The notes under the pieces: generated by a model
Databases searched by the model: none
What the model was told of the DNA's origin: nothing
Seen by the model: only the letters and a program-made list of their open reading frames with translations
Position numbers and translations under genes: made by a program
Shown here: positions 30,127 to 43,439 of the stretch, in pieces
How positions within the stretch are numbered: position 1 is the stretch's first letter
Layout of the letters: each line of letters opens with the position of its first letter
Source: Asparagopsis taxiformis
Lineage: Eukaryota; Rhodophyta; Florideophyceae; Bonnemaisoniales; Bonnemaisoniaceae
Length of the DNA stretch: 64,000 nt
Direction of reading: 5' to 3'
Assembly: GCA_030407315.1 (NCBI GenBank)
Contig: JALQPE010002902.1
Coordinates: forward strand, 1 to 64,000

Positions 30127-31128
30127 TTGAGAGTGAGGTAAAAGATATTTGGAGATATTGACAAGATTTTAGAGACGCAATTGGCGTGTCACGCCGTCTG
30201 ATCTCGGAAGGGTGTTACTGGATGCAAGTGACTGTATTCGGCACCATCTAGGATAGCATTTGCCGCATCCAAGGCGATTAGGGCGCAAATGCAATTGGGT
30301 CACAGTGCGAAAAGGTAGTAATATACCAAAATGACGAGCTGTCCAAATAGTCGCGGTGGAAATGATAGAGCACTCGCTTGGCAGTGTCGAGTCACGGGAT
30401 TGAAGGGAGGAGGTTGCAGGAGCTAAGCGAAGCATTTCAACACCTAGATTGTTGCGCTGCTCACGATACATCAGCCAGTTTTTGTTGTAAATGGTGTGGT
30501 GGCGGTTCCATATTCAATTTCACTTATTTTTCAGACTTCATCCGTCTTGCCCAGAGATCGGGTAGAAATGCCTTGAGTAAACTCGTGACTTTCTCACGAC
30601 TTGTCCCTGTCCCTACAGGACCTGTCCGACTGCAGTTGATACCCTTCAACCGTTGCGTCAACGCCAGAAACTAATTGCAACACTATCACAAATGTATCGA
30701 TAGAGTGGGCACTGATTGTTGTCGGGCTGTTTCCCCCGCGCCACACCGGTGGAACCCCATTTTCAACTCCACAACACAAAACACAACAGTGTAATTTGAA
30801 TGCAAAGTATACTCACCCTTTGGATGACGAGGTCGCTCTGTAAAATATCGCTGGGGTGACCTCAGTGCGACACAGTACAGCTCACCGTTCGTTAACAATC
30901 CGTCTTTCCATTGTGCCGCTTCAACAGCAGTCGTCGCCCTCAAGACTAACTTTCTCGATCACATACATCACACACTTTGCTTCCACACCCATCCAACTGT
31001 CACTTTCGCGACTCCATTCATCTTTTTGTCAGTCTACAAGCTGGTCCGCACGTTTAGTAAGTAACTTGACGAAATTGCATGTCTCAATAAACAGCAGTGC
31101 GCCGACGGTGGAAGAACCTAAGCTCAAC

Positions 31129-31156
31129 TGTGCTGTGCTGTGCTGTGCTGTGCTGC
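31129..31156. repeat. (TGTGC)n microsatellite
   Basis: About five copies of the pentamer TGTGC/TGCTG. Confidence 0.9.
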
Positions 31157-33245
31157 GCGGGGCGCGCGCTCACACGCACTCAAAGTATACACCGAAGAAA
31201 TATCAAGGTGCAATAGGCCAAACGACCAACTCGCAAGTTGTTGAATTACGCTGATATGATGATGCGCCCGTGGGCCACATAGTGATACCCACGAGCGCCG
31301 TTGATACTCATGTGCGTAAACTGCTTGACTCAACATGAGTGTCTCATATGCGCGAATGTTACGGCGTAAGTCTCGTGCGTGCTGGAAGATGTGAAAGTCA
31401 GATACTCTCGGCAGTTCGCGCTGCGAGACGAAACCAACGGTACACGCAACGCAAGGGTGTCAGTGCATATCGTGAGTTGGGGCCAAATCAGGCGGACGGA
31501 CAACATTTGCCGGACGGACAGGAGCGTCGAGAGGGAACGTATCCGAGTCGATATAGTGACGTACGTGCAGGCTGCAGTTGAGAACGCATATATGTCTGCA
31601 CATCGCATCGGGTTGGGTAGCAAGCGACGGCGTGCAGATGAAGACTTGTGCCCTGCCACGTACGAGGCGCAACCAGACGCGCGGAGTGATGCAAGCGAAA
31701 AGTGCTTGTGAATCGTGGGAGGCGGTGTGGCGTGAGGCGGAGTGTAGTTGAGATCGTGACGGGTATGTAGAAAATGGGAATCTTTGGGAGATATTCGAGC
31801 CGTTTGACCAATAGTGCTTCGAGAATAATGTATGCAGCAGACGGGCATTCGTCCGTCCCGCGCGTCGTGTCACAAGCGTAGCCATTCATGCAGCCGTGGC
31901 AACTCATATGGCGGCGGTCCGCCTCCACGCTGAGATGCGTGCAAAACCAGCGCGTGCACGATTGGTCGTTCCGAATCTGTCACGACGGTCGTGTTACGTG
32001 CGCCAAGGCAATGGTCTGCAGATGCGAGCGATTTGGCACTCGACGGTACATCCAATCGTTTTCGAGTATGCAATTTTCGATGGACCCAGTAATGCGCGCC
32101 GATCAGTGGCGGTTCCAATGCGTGCGTGCGTGACGCACATTGCGCATTGCCTACGCGCAGCAGGTTGGCTGTCTATAAATATCGGGCAACAAAGCGGTGA
32201 GATGCAGCTTTGCGTGATGGAGGAACTGGTTGAGCTGCATCGAGGTGAGATGGTGAACGCATTGTGATCACCGTAACGTTTTTCAATATTGCATTGTCAG
32301 TGATGCCATCATTCGCGAGAGATTGCAGCGCATAGGTGCAATGCGCTGTAACGTCGACTGTCGGCATCTGAAATAGAACTGTCACGTAGTGTTGGATCAA
32401 GTGTAGCGTCGACATCCACAGATTGGCTGTCGGCATGCCATGACACGCATGATATGATAGTAACGTAATTCCACTAATAAGTAGTTGAGAGATCTAGCGC
32501 GCGCTGGTTGTGTGATCAACGTGTTACAAATCAGAGATATCTGCTATATTGTTCCAATAGTGTAAATCAAGCGTTGCACCGCACTAGAAAGAGTACTCCA
32601 AAGACAGATGGAGCGCAGTAAATCATGATTGCATTGGGGCACGACAGGATTGCAATTATGAAAATGTCCCAACTTCCGCGCATCATCGTGTCGGCGTGAT
32701 AGATATTGCTGTATTGGACGCATATCAGTGATGCTCGACGGTGGTTGGAGCGAAATTCAGGCGCTTTTGCCACTATTGGCCATGCAACCCTGTCGTGTTA
32801 GCTCTTTTGATAGCCGCAAGCGAGCGAAACGTTGAAAAGCATTCCAGGTAATTTCTAGCAAATCAGTCAGTGCATCTACTCAGCAATGAACGGCTGAATA
32901 CTACGACGCCAAATCGGTCAGCTGTCAATACATGAGCGTGTAAATTTGTTGAGCTTCTTCTGCCATGTGTTGGTGGTCCCTTTACAGCGATGGACGACGC
33001 GCGGCGGCAGACAGCGATGCGTGTGATGACATTCCAAAACAGTCGAGTGCGCGTGTAGAGTTGCCAAACTCCGCGGCAGTCTCGCGCAATGTGTCGAAGA
33101 CTGCAGCTTCCAATCCAAAACTGAAAACATGTGACTTGACAGGAGCAAGCTGTACGTAGCACGAACGAGGATGTCCAACGTGTTCCATACGTGGTTTGGC
33201 GATTATTGTAAGAAGATGAACGCAACTCGAGACTGATTACATTGC

Positions 33246-33305
33246 ACGATATCGTATTGTATCGTATCGTTTTGCATCGGATTGCAGGATATCGTATCGT
33301 TTTGG
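33246..33305. repeat. imperfect (TATCG)n microsatellite
   Basis: Repeated TATCGTATCGT and related pentamers in two clusters. Confidence 0.8.
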
Positions 33306-33465
33306 ATGCGATGGTTTGCTGGACCTTTTCTGTGCAGCGAATGTGTAATTCAAGCTGGGAAGGGGGAGCAGTGGCAGTTGTTGGAGTAGCAGCGAGCGAA
33401 TGCATTCACGAATTCAATGGATTTGGGACAGCGGACTTTGTTGCATTAGGACGAACCGATGGGTA

Positions 33466-33490
33466 TATGCATGCATGCATGCATGCGCGC
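33466..33490. repeat. (ATGC)n microsatellite grading into GCGC
   Basis: About five ATGC tetramers followed by GCGCGC. The run is self-complementary. Confidence 0.9.
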
Positions 33491-33955
33491 GAGGAATGAA
33501 AAAAATGATCGCGCAATTGTGCACCTCACATGTGGCTATGAACGGTGGTAAATGCGGTGCGCTGGCATATCCATGACATTGGCGCGTTGTGGTTTCCATG
33601 AGGCATCGAGAGGGTGGGACGGCAGGCTCGGGATGGTTGGTAAGCAGATGATTTGATTGTGTGTGTGTGTGTCGTTTTCCACCAGCACGCAAGCTAGACA
33701 TCGAGGTGCATTTGGTGAGTGTAGGGCGATCACGTGATGGAGGATGATTTGAGAGCGTGCTGGCGATACGGAGCAAGTGAATGGATTGATGCAAGTGTGG
33801 ATGGTCGGGAGCAATAAGGGAGAAGACGTCAGAATAGATTGGAATAAGGAGGTTTTGAATGTAATTGTAGTACCGTGATTCCACTAATCAGGGCGAATCG
33901 AATCGAATCAGAACGAATTGTATTAGAATGCACTGTATTGCATGTCAGTGCAATT

Positions 33956-33981
33956 CGATGCAATGCATTGCATTGCATTGC
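33956..33981. repeat. (TGCAT)n microsatellite, first array
   Basis: GCATT pentamers; the same motif recurs at 34,265-34,294. Confidence 0.85.
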
Positions 33982-34264
33982 GTTTGGTTGCGATGGATTT
34001 CGGGAATGTTGCTTTTTGTTTCTACGATTGATTGATTGACTGATTGGTTGAGTGAGTGAATGACCGACCGAGTGACTGCAGCGGAGTGGGCAGGCCGGCG
34101 GGCATCGGGGTGCGGGGCGGCGCGGGCTGGCGCATGGCGATTCACAGTGCGACGGAATGGGGCAGATTGTGTATCGTTGAGGGGGACGAAAGAGGCGGAG
34201 AGGTCAAAGCATGGCATGGTATGGCACGGCATATGGTGCGGCGCCAGTGCAACACAGCAGAGCA

Positions 34265-34294
34265 AAGCATTGCATTGCATTGCATTGCATTGCA
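34265..34294. repeat. (TGCAT)n microsatellite, second array
   Basis: About six copies of GCATT in a row. Confidence 0.9.
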
Positions 34295-35438
34295 TCGTAT
34301 TCAACGACGGGTGCAGAGAACGAAAGGAATGGTATACACGTGCACAAACAGGGGCAGCTATTTTTATTTTACACAGTGGCGTAGCATGGGTGGTTGGAGC
34401 CTCCTGGTAAGCGAATGGTGGAAGCTAGAAATGACCGGCTGTCCAATCAAGTTTGAATGGAAATGTGATTGGCGCAGATCTGGAGGCATGAGATAATTGT
34501 GAAACGTTTTCGTTTCCGCATGTATTATACACGTAAACGTCTAGCTCGGTTCTGTTTTGTTCTGTTCTGCACAGCTCTGCTCTGCGGTGCGGAGTTTGTG
34601 TAATTTTCCGAACGGCTGCGCGTGACGACGGCGTCATATTCTGACTCGACAGGTGCATTGCTGTGTGACGGAACGGGCGTGAATTTCTGCGGCGAGACCA
34701 CGATTGGAAAGCGAGCGAGGCGAGTGCGGTCTGGCGCGTGCATGCGTGCGTGCGTGCGAGCAATGGAGCAAGCGAGCGAGCGCGCGCGCGTGCGTGGACA
34801 GTCACGCGCACACTCGCGCGGCTCGGAAACTTTTGGAATCATCACTGACACGGCGAATGAATTAGACTGACATTTGTAACGATACAGTAACGAAGCGCGG
34901 TGACGATTGCTGTGCACCAATTGCAACGCACCATATGATATGGATTACATTGCGTCACAATCCATGATTCAATCGCGGCGTGCGGTAACATACCACCTGC
35001 CTGCACATATAATACTCGCACATGATGGAATCGCCTCACACGCCGACCTTCCGTCCACATCTATCATACTTGACTCGTGCTGATGCCCAACAGTCAAGCC
35101 GCCATGCCCCATCTGTCCTGCGCTGCCCAGCCCATGCCCTGCGCTGCCCGCGCCCAACACGCCTGCTTGCCTGCCTGCCAGTCAGTCAGCCAACCAACCA
35201 ACCAACCGCTCAGTCAATCTGTCCGCCTACCTCACTCTATCCAGAATTCATACATAGATACAACATACTTTACAATCTCCAATGCGTATAAGTACCGACC
35301 GTCCCATCCCATTATTGTGCTCCTCCCCTCCACATCATCACTACCTACCCACGCCGCTACAACAACCACCACCACCATCACCACCACCACCTCTACTACT
35401 ACCACCACCACTACCACTTCAATCTACTACATCGCTCC

Positions 35439-35639
35439 ATGGCTACTGTCAAAAGTCTAGGCGTCAGCGGCAACGTCAACAACAGAGTCAAGGAAATCAA
35501 GAAAATGGACGACCCGGAGAGAGTGCACGGCGTGCATCCCAGAAAAATCTCTAGCAATGGACGCCATTCATCAAGCAGCAGCTCGCGTTCGCCCCTCTCC
35601 ATGTCGTCCGTGTCATCCAACACCAAGTACAAGAAATGA
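35439..35639 (+). CDS. small Ser-rich basic protein, unknown
   Basis: 66 residues beginning MATVKSLGVSGNVNNRVKEI and ending in a Ser-rich, Lys-ended tail (SSSSSSRSPLSMSSVSS, then NTKYKK). The ATG sits in a CTCCATGGC context just after a long CAC/ACC-rich leader. An AATAAA lies 224 bp after the stop. The composition resembles small disordered nuclear or phospho-regulated proteins. No family was recognised and a chance ORF cannot be ruled out. Confidence 0.4.
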   Translation: MATVKSLGVSGNVNNRVKEIKKMDDPERVHGVHPRKISSNGRHSSSSSSRSPLSMSSVSSNTKYKK

Positions 35640-35862
35640 CAACGCATGCATGCACCCCACAACCGCAACTTGATAACTCACCAAAGCCTCCATGCTTGCG
35701 CACGCTTGCTGCATTGGAGCGCTAGCTACCTTATACCGCTCTGCTCTATTCTGCTATCCGCCCCCCCATTCTGCAATACCTGCCGTCACTCCGTACGTTC
35801 GTTAATGTATACTGTGTATATTCTAAGCTACATATGCAACGAATTAAGCCAATCTGTTAAAC

Positions 35863-35868
35863 AATAAA
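35863..35868 (+). terminator. AATAAA poly(A) signal
   Basis: AATAAA in AAACAATAAACC; it would serve the small gene at 35,439-35,639. Confidence 0.4.
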
Positions 35869-37304
35869 CCGACCTTGTACAGAAGTTGGATGACGTTGGA
35901 CCATACCGTTTAGTGCTTGTTTGTTTCAATAGCGCGGCGCACACGCATGCGATACATACACTGGCGCATAGCGCCCAAGCTTGCGCTGTCGGGAATGGTG
36001 TTGCCTATGACGATGTGATCTGCGCGCAAGTGAAGTGATCCAATGTAGTAAGGCGGCGCGTCAAGGGAATGCCATCACATATCTTACAGAGATTTTGCCG
36101 ACGATTCGCCCGTCGGTCCGCTCCGCATTTGCAGCGCTGCGCAGAGCTGCGAATGTGAGTGGACGCGCCGCTTGACATATGTGGACGAGATCGCTTCAGA
36201 TTGTATGCTACAATGGTTGTGGCCGTTGATTGGATGGGCGCCAAAGATTTTTGGCTCTGTGAGATTGCATCTGCATATTTTCATATCTGCAATTTTATTT
36301 TCATTATTTTCCAATTTGCACGAAAGGCGTTGGGATATTTGTGCTCCGACTACGTGAAGAGGAGCGAGTCGCATCCAGTCAGCAGAAACGACTCGTTTCC
36401 ATTTTTTTTCCTACAGTGAACCAAGCGCCAACGGCCGCCTTAGCATTTGATGCGCTCCTTTCGCAAACCATGACAAGCAATACAGGGTTTGGCGATCGTG
36501 ACACGCGCTGCAGCGCCGGTGGAAACGGCAGCAAGGTTAGGACGAGGCGCAACCAAACAACTGGCCACATCATGTCCAACGCATCGACCAAAATGATCAG
36601 GGTTTCTATCCACATTGTTGCATCATTACCTATTCAAATGGCATGCGTGCTGAGGCGCGTTGCGCACTCGCCCTGGCTGCACCTTTGTTGTAACACAACC
36701 GTGACACACATCATATAACACCGACACGCTCCAACGCCGTCTCTGTATGAGCCTTTTTCTCCAGACGAGAAACAGAACAACAAACAATCGCCGCATTGCG
36801 CTGTTTCGAAAGTGCTTTTCGAGTTGTTGCACGACACGTGCCATCCGATCCGTCCGTCACGCTCACCCATCATTGCCCACCTTGTCACCACACACCGACA
36901 AACTTCACTGGCCTCGAGACGACGGTAAGGAAGCGCATCGCCGTCACTGTCCGTGTGAGGACAGCAGCTTGGCAACTGCCCAGCATCTCATTGTGCGCAA
37001 ATTACCGACGCCCACGCGATAACATGCGTTAAAATTAAATCCATTGCCGCCTCTACTGCACCGTGTTAGGTATCATTCATTGCTTCTTGTTTGCCAATCC
37101 GTCCAGTCCCCCCCATGGCCAACTTGTGCCATGCTGCGCTGCGCTGCTGTGCTGTGCCGTGCTGTGCCGTGCCGTGCCGTGCCGACAAATTTATCCGGTG
37201 AGCCACACCGTCACGCCACGCAACGCCAGTTGTGTCGATTGCATTGCTACTGTCTAACGCTGACGTCAAATTGAATCTCTCTTCCATCATCTTGTGAGCA
37301 CAAC
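35869..37304. other. no supported gene
   Basis: Short ORFs in mixed frames only. A GCTGT/GCCGT microsatellite lies at its right end. Confidence 0.45.
37132..37182. repeat. (GCTGT)/(GCCGT)n microsatellite
   Basis: About ten pentamers alternating GTGCT and GTGCC. The motif is related to the array at 31,129-31,156. Confidence 0.9.
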
Positions 37305-37601
37305 ATGATCGTTGCCCGCGTACGTGCAATGCCATGCTCGGTTTTCAAACGCATCAACCAAGTAAGTCTCCACACTCGCTGAAAGTTTGGCTTGTGCCAC
37401 TGTCGGTCCGTCTGGATGCTAAGGTGGAGCAACTCTGATTTCTCGCCAGTTATTATTCTTTTTATATCAAACGCCCTTACTAACCATTTGGTGCAACTCA
37501 ACATACAGAAAGAGAAGGTACGGCTCAGCTGCTCCTTTGCTCATAGTTATGTCTTCAACGCTTGCTGCCCGTTGAAGGTACGCGATCAACCGCACGAATA
37601 G
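37305..37601 (+). CDS. possible spliced short ORF (49 codons, two exons)
   Basis: An ATG at 37,305 opens 19 codons (MIVARVRAMPCSVFKRINQ) ending at a GTAAGT donor (37,362). The 147-bp intron has TACTAAC at 37,478-37,484 and a TACAG acceptor at 37,507-37,508. The downstream frame starts KEKVRLSCSF in the same phase and stops at 37,601. The splice signals are textbook; the peptide is not recognised. It may be one exon pair of a longer gene, the leader of an unseen one, or a spliced ncRNA. Confidence 0.35.
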
Positions 37602-40600
37602 GATACACTGTCCCTTTGTTTGCTTGCACATTTGGCGCTTTTATGCACCAAACTTGTAATCTGCCCGCCCTCGTCGTCCACTCAAAATGTATCGATAAGC
37701 CTCAACTATCCAGTGGTTCACATTTTGCTTGTGCCTTACATGCAGCACTCGAAATTTATTTTCATAGCATTGCATATTGACACAAATCTCTCCTGTCCGA
37801 ATACCGTCTTCATCGCTGAATCTCGCTCAAAAAAAATCGTCCTCATTCATACATGCTCACCGTCTAACATGTGGTATATTACAAGCTGACACCGTTTCAT
37901 CGTGTATCACTGCAGTCAGCCCCTTTAAATTCCGCTCTCGGTCACGAGGAGTGACTGACAAACTGCCGCTAAGCTTCTACACGTTCTTCGCATCACTTGG
38001 ATTCCCAGTTCCATCTTGACGCCGCAATGCGCGACAAAACACTATCAATTAGCGCCATCATCAGCCGCTCCGGTGCAACACCAACCCTGCACACGCCGGA
38101 AACAGCAAACCTTTGAGCATTGTGCTAGTACCGGTCATTCCTACGTAGAATACAGTCGACCGGCAGCGCGATCTTCACCATCGTGTTTTGATTTACTACC
38201 TTGATCAGGTGACATCAAACATTCATGCAGTCCACCCTAAAGCAACCAGCCAGTTCGACTCCAACAACGTCACAATTCGAGGTGCTATTTGAGAACACAC
38301 GCGAGTCTGACATTGCCATCAATCATCATATAGCTCGGCGAGCGAGTGAACAAGCAAATCTTATATTAGTTGCAGCGGCATGGCAGGACTGTGCAAACGA
38401 GAACCCCGACCGAAACGGTGCGATTGAATGAAATTACACCGTACTCCATTGGCGCGTGTGTGATGTTGAACAAGCTGGCAGTTTATTGGACGGCATGTTA
38501 CACATCCGACGTATGTAACGCAGTGTGCTCGAGCCGGATCATTTCGCAACTAGTCCATCATTCCATTGCTTGGTAAGAGTTACATGTACGCTAACCGTCG
38601 ATTGATCTGTTTAATGCCAATTCCGTAATAGCTGATACACTCCTCTGAGGACTCGTAATCTGTATAGCTGCGGATCTTCCCGACTTGTTGCCACCAGCAA
38701 TGTCTAGTGGTCACTGCCATTTTGAGGAGTTTGGACGGATTCGGGGCAATGTTTTCCGCGCGACAGTTCATTAACAACAGTATGGAATGACATGCAGCAA
38801 TTTGGCGATATCGTACAAGTTTTTTGTGTTTGCAGCGGGTGTAGGTGATAGTTGAAAGGTTTGGACTGGCGTAAGTTGATGGACCGCGTTGAAACTGTTG
38901 AAACAGAATCGGAATGCAGATCGCGCAGATATTTCTAGTTGTGCTAGTCCAAGACCAATTGCACTCACAAAAGTCGAACCATGCGCAAGGCAGCAGCGGA
39001 AGATGATCAACCTGCGGAAGACAGTCGCTGATGCGGATAAGATACTTGTTGCACAATTGATATATGCGCGTGATGAATTGTCTGTATGATACTTTACAGT
39101 ATCACAGTGCAGTCGGGAAACAATCACTTGACATCAGAAATCATAACGTATGGATGATTGCGTTATTTCTCTCGTGAGATGTGCGAAACTCTTTGACAAT
39201 TCAATCATTGACTGCGTGAGCACCACAAGTCGAGCGGATTCCGGCCTTTACACTTGCGTTGGCGAGAAAAAATATGTCGGCAAACTCGAGAGGCATATCG
39301 TACCTTAAATACCGCCAACCATCGTCACTCTGGCTTGAACAACAGTCCTTGTCATCGGTCATGACAAAGCAATTCACATACTCGTATCCCAACCTTTAGT
39401 TCCAATTGTACCGCCTTCTCCGGCTCTTTTTTCTGTAACCCAGACACGCGAATCGTATTTTTGCTTCACTTCATTGCCACCGTAGAGAATCCAATCTAAT
39501 CACTCATCAGATCACTATCAATCTAATCCGCTCTCAAGAGCAACGTTGAGAAACAAGCCGAAAATCTAGGCCGTCCCCTTCCTAATTTAGCTATTCCCTC
39601 CGCTTTCCTAACTGTTCCAACATGTAAAATATACACTAATTGAATACACGAAGAATCCACCCCTCTGGCACTAGCCGGATTACACTACACCAACTCACAT
39701 TCGTTGCAAAAATATTCGTTAGACCGAGCACTGTAGTACTGATCAGAGAATATAAAATCGCATACACGCCAAAGCTTGCACAACTGTATATCCGGCAAAA
39801 GCGAAACAGAAAAGCACACGGCAAGCCAAACTCCATGAGATTCTAGTATCTCATAATGTTCTGTAAACAAGTTTTGGAATTCTTTTTCTTATGCCCGAGA
39901 CTTCCATCATCGTCATTTCGAATCCTACAGAATCACTTGCAACCTACTTTCGCTATTGGTGCCTTTGTCTTTATTCGATTATCAACGGGTATGGTAATTT
40001 AAACAAAGTCTCTGCCCCACAGGCTTTTGTTTTAAATTGGGTACTGGGAACCGATGTCGACGATATCTCAATCCGCCATGGTGAAATCGAGCTGCAACAT
40101 TGTTTCATAGTCTTGTTTCCTGCCGTTTCTACGAAAATTGTACTGGGAATATTTTTGTTGTTCGATTGACTACCCTCTAAATTCAAAATACGGGTACCAA
40201 TGCCGAATTGTACCACAGTCTAGAAGTGTCAGTATGTATACTCGAAGTCTAAAAGTTTTTTTCATACGCCAAAACTCCCAGGAATCTATAATTCAGACCT
40301 GGGGATTCTTTGAACGATCGACCACAAGACTATCCGTTGAACTCAAGGACAGTGATTTTTAACAAAAAGAAGAAATAGTCTCTCTAGTCCATACAAACGC
40401 TCTGAAACTTCGTGTCTGAAAGTCGTGCAACACAACTTCCGAGCAGGACTGGGTTGAATACCGTTTAGGTTGGTTTTCTTGCCTTTTGTATCTCATTTCC
40501 GATACTTAGGTTCAGCAGACGGAATATGAACATATGAAACGCTATGGTGAAACGGGAAAGGTTCCGAAATTATTCGAGCGAAGAATACCTTCGACGTGAC

Positions 40601-42139
40601 TTCCTGTACGTTGTATGTGCCCACAAAACTTAGATTCTTTGCGCTATGGAAGAGGGATTAAAAAGGAATGGAACAAAGTGACGGTTTCAGTCCCGCACTA
40701 ATCGTGAATAAGCAACACTGTATTTCAAAATCTTCCTTCGATCCGTCCTGGAGAAGATGCATTGAACCTTCTTTTGGTTTTTGTAAGTGGTTGAAATCGA
40801 GAAGTGGACATAAATATGGAAATAGCGAGGGGATCCTTTCTACAGATCTCCGTTACGGTTAACTAGATTACCAGCGGGGCAGGAAGAAGCGCGGGTGTTT
40901 GGGTTTGAGGTATCTTCTCATATTGTATCTCGTCAAGTTGTCTCCAGGATGTTCTTCATCTTTCGGGGTTCACTTAGGCATCCATGCAGGAAGGGGGATT
41001 CTCTTATATCAGATTCGTTCATCCCAGAATAACTAGAATCTGTACGAAAATTTAGGGTACTGTCTGATATAAATTCAGGCAGCTAGTCCAGCAGCCACCT
41101 AGACAAGGAGAATGACACGAACCCTTTTCTGGGATTTGCGGAGGGAACTTTTCATCGAAGAAGCCAGTGAAGCCTCCAAATGATTTCATGAAATGATTGA
41201 TCCTCAGTTCAAGATGGAAAACGAAATGCAATCGCGCCGAGTGTCACACCATGAAAGGAAAGGGAGGCAAAACTTGGAAGAGAATACCGATGCGAACAAA
41301 ATCAGGATGGGAGCCCATAATATCAATCCGCGAATCTCGATGAAGCTGGAGATCGAAAGAACGATTGCGATCACTTCCGAAACTATCGACCTTCCTCGTT
41401 TCCGAGAATACCGATTGAAAGTGCGACTCTAAAATAAGTTGATCAGCCAATATTCCTTACCTTCCTGATGGCATCACCAGCACTACCGGTATGGCAGTGC
41501 GTACATGCGATGGAAAAGCAAAGCAATTCCAGTTTCAGTGATGAATGCTGTACAATCATATGCGAAGAATATAGAACATTCCAATGGCAGCTGGGGAGTA
41601 GGAAAGGATGCAGAGCGCAAGGCCATTAGTTGATGTTCGGAAAGACTCTTAGTTACACTGGGAGAGGTGGAAATCTTCGAGATAATAAGTGCTGGCATAT
41701 TCGGGACGAAAGAAATGTAATTTTCTTGATAACACCTTTCCTTTCTTTCAATCCTACATGTAGATCTTCCCTTACACCTAGAAATTCCATCCACGGAAGT
41801 TATAGAAGGGGATAGTTCGTGTTGGACGAGTTTCTGTTTCTGTTTGGGAGCCTCTATGTCGTCATCTCTTTCACAAACTCCGAAAACGGGCTATTGGTCA
41901 GCGATACCTTTACATCTTAGGGCAACGAAGGGAATGATGAGCGGAAGAGAACAAGTTCAGTAATGAATTGAAACATGTAAAGAGTACATCTACTTCAATA
42001 ATTGGAATGTTGATGAAAAGCTTCCAAGGAATTGCACTGCTCGGACATCCAACTAACGAGGAATGGACACCTAACTAATTTAGTCTATCGGATTTATCAA
42101 GTAGGTGCAGCTTAGCTCAATGCACGCAATGCACGTGAG
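37602..42139. other. 4.5-kb region without supported genes
   Basis: Increasingly AT-rich to the right. Only short ORFs are present, none with domain-like texture. No tRNA, LTR or TIR was recognised. Confidence 0.45.
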
Positions 42140-42660
42140 GTAGCTTGAGTACTTGTTTTGAATATGCACTACCACATATGCAAACGATGGAGGCGTAATC
42201 AAAGAATGCAAGGATCAACCTTACAATGATGACCTATCTAGCATGACAAGGAGAGCAGCAAGAATCTGTCTGTACCTTGATGATTTGAAGGGACGCCATT
42301 GGCTATCCAAGTTGGAGATCAGGGATTAGAAGAACAGCCTGCTGTTCTCAAAGGGATTGGCTGATTATCCAGTTACAGTCATCAGACATAAGCTTCGAAT
42401 GAAGCACGGGATGTATCGTAGGACATAACTATGGCGCTCCCAACGGGATTTTGGATGGACATACAGTGAGCCTTGACGACCAATGGGCTGTTTTGTGGCT
42501 ACGATAATTTGGCAGTTTGGTTCTCAGCCTGCTGGGGGAACGTGGAGGACAGAGCAGCGCTCAGCCCAAAAAAGAAACCATCGTCACGATGATTCTCTCC
42601 GGTGGGATCGCCTTCGATTTGTCGTAGAATTTCTCATCCACAACTCTGTCATATCGGGCC
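42140..42660 (+). pseudogene. possible decayed coding fragment
   Basis: One plus frame from about 42,180 reads ANDGGVIKECKDQPYNDDLS and then RICLYLDDLKGRHWLSKLEI before a TAG, followed by further protein-like stretches (FSKGLADYPVTVIRHKLRMK) broken by stops. The texture suggests an old gene or transposon remnant. The family is unknown. Confidence 0.3.
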
Positions 42661-42936
42661 AATGAAATGACTTTATTCAACCCATGGCATCCTGCGACAA
42701 TTTAGGCTTTACGCCACGTCTTCATAAACATATTTTAGAATAAAGCTGGTTTTTCTAATTCCGAAAAGTCGTAGCATCCGCAAATCGCCAGACTTGTAGT
42801 AGTCATTATGGGGTCTCCCAACTCAAGCACGTGCTGCCACATGATTGGCTAATGCCTAGTTCAGGATACGCCAGGGAGGAGCGGTAACCTAGCACGGAAC
42901 GTGGTATCCATTTTTGTTCCTTCCCTGCATTATGGA

Positions 42937-42960
42937 GGAAAAGTTTTTAAAAACTTTTCC
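42937..42960. repeat. perfect 24-bp palindrome
   Basis: GGAAAAGTTTTT directly followed by its reverse complement, with no spacer. It lies about 500 bp upstream of the Gag-like remnant. Confidence 0.9.
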
Positions 42961-43439
42961 AAAATTTGTCCAGAGCACAGAGCACATTGGATTCGTTCTT
43001 GTCAAGGACCATCATACGGGTACACGTAACAGATAGGAATTACATATAACCGTAACCTCGAGACACCGACAACGTCTCGGGGTAAGAATTTCACATAACA
43101 GGTTATAGGCCCAGTCGCTACCAAGACACACTCCCACCAACCCTGCCCATTCTCCAGCCATCGCCACTGCATTCTCCGGCCACCGCCGCTGCATCCTTCA
43201 CCCATCCCACTACACCACAAGCCACCACCGCTGCTATACAGGCTCTGCGACACCCCTCGCTGTAGCTCCAATTTATCCGCCCCAGAAAACCAAGCTGGAT
43301 CCCCTTAACCCCTCTTACGCCCTGCGCCAGAACCCCAGGTCATCCTTCATATCCCGTAATTACCCCAGCCCATCTCTCCCCACAGCAACCCGCTCTCCCC
43401 ATACTCCCTTTACTACCTCTACAGCACCTCAACAAATTA
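42961..43439. other. probable retroelement leader
   Basis: Pyrimidine-rich, Pro/Thr-coding-like sequence just 5' of the Gag-like frame. No LTR end was identified. Confidence 0.3.

Larger units (their letters stand above)
30127..35438. other. 5.3-kb gene-poor region rich in short microsatellites
   Basis: No ORF with coding texture was found on either strand. The region holds several separate 4-5 bp microsatellites (see the repeat entries) and GC-rich patches between AT-rich ones. Short transcripts or ncRNAs cannot be excluded. Confidence 0.5.

Noticed and set aside
35232..35417. Val-rich minus ORF
   Set aside because: It is the complement of a CAC/ACC simple-sequence leader.
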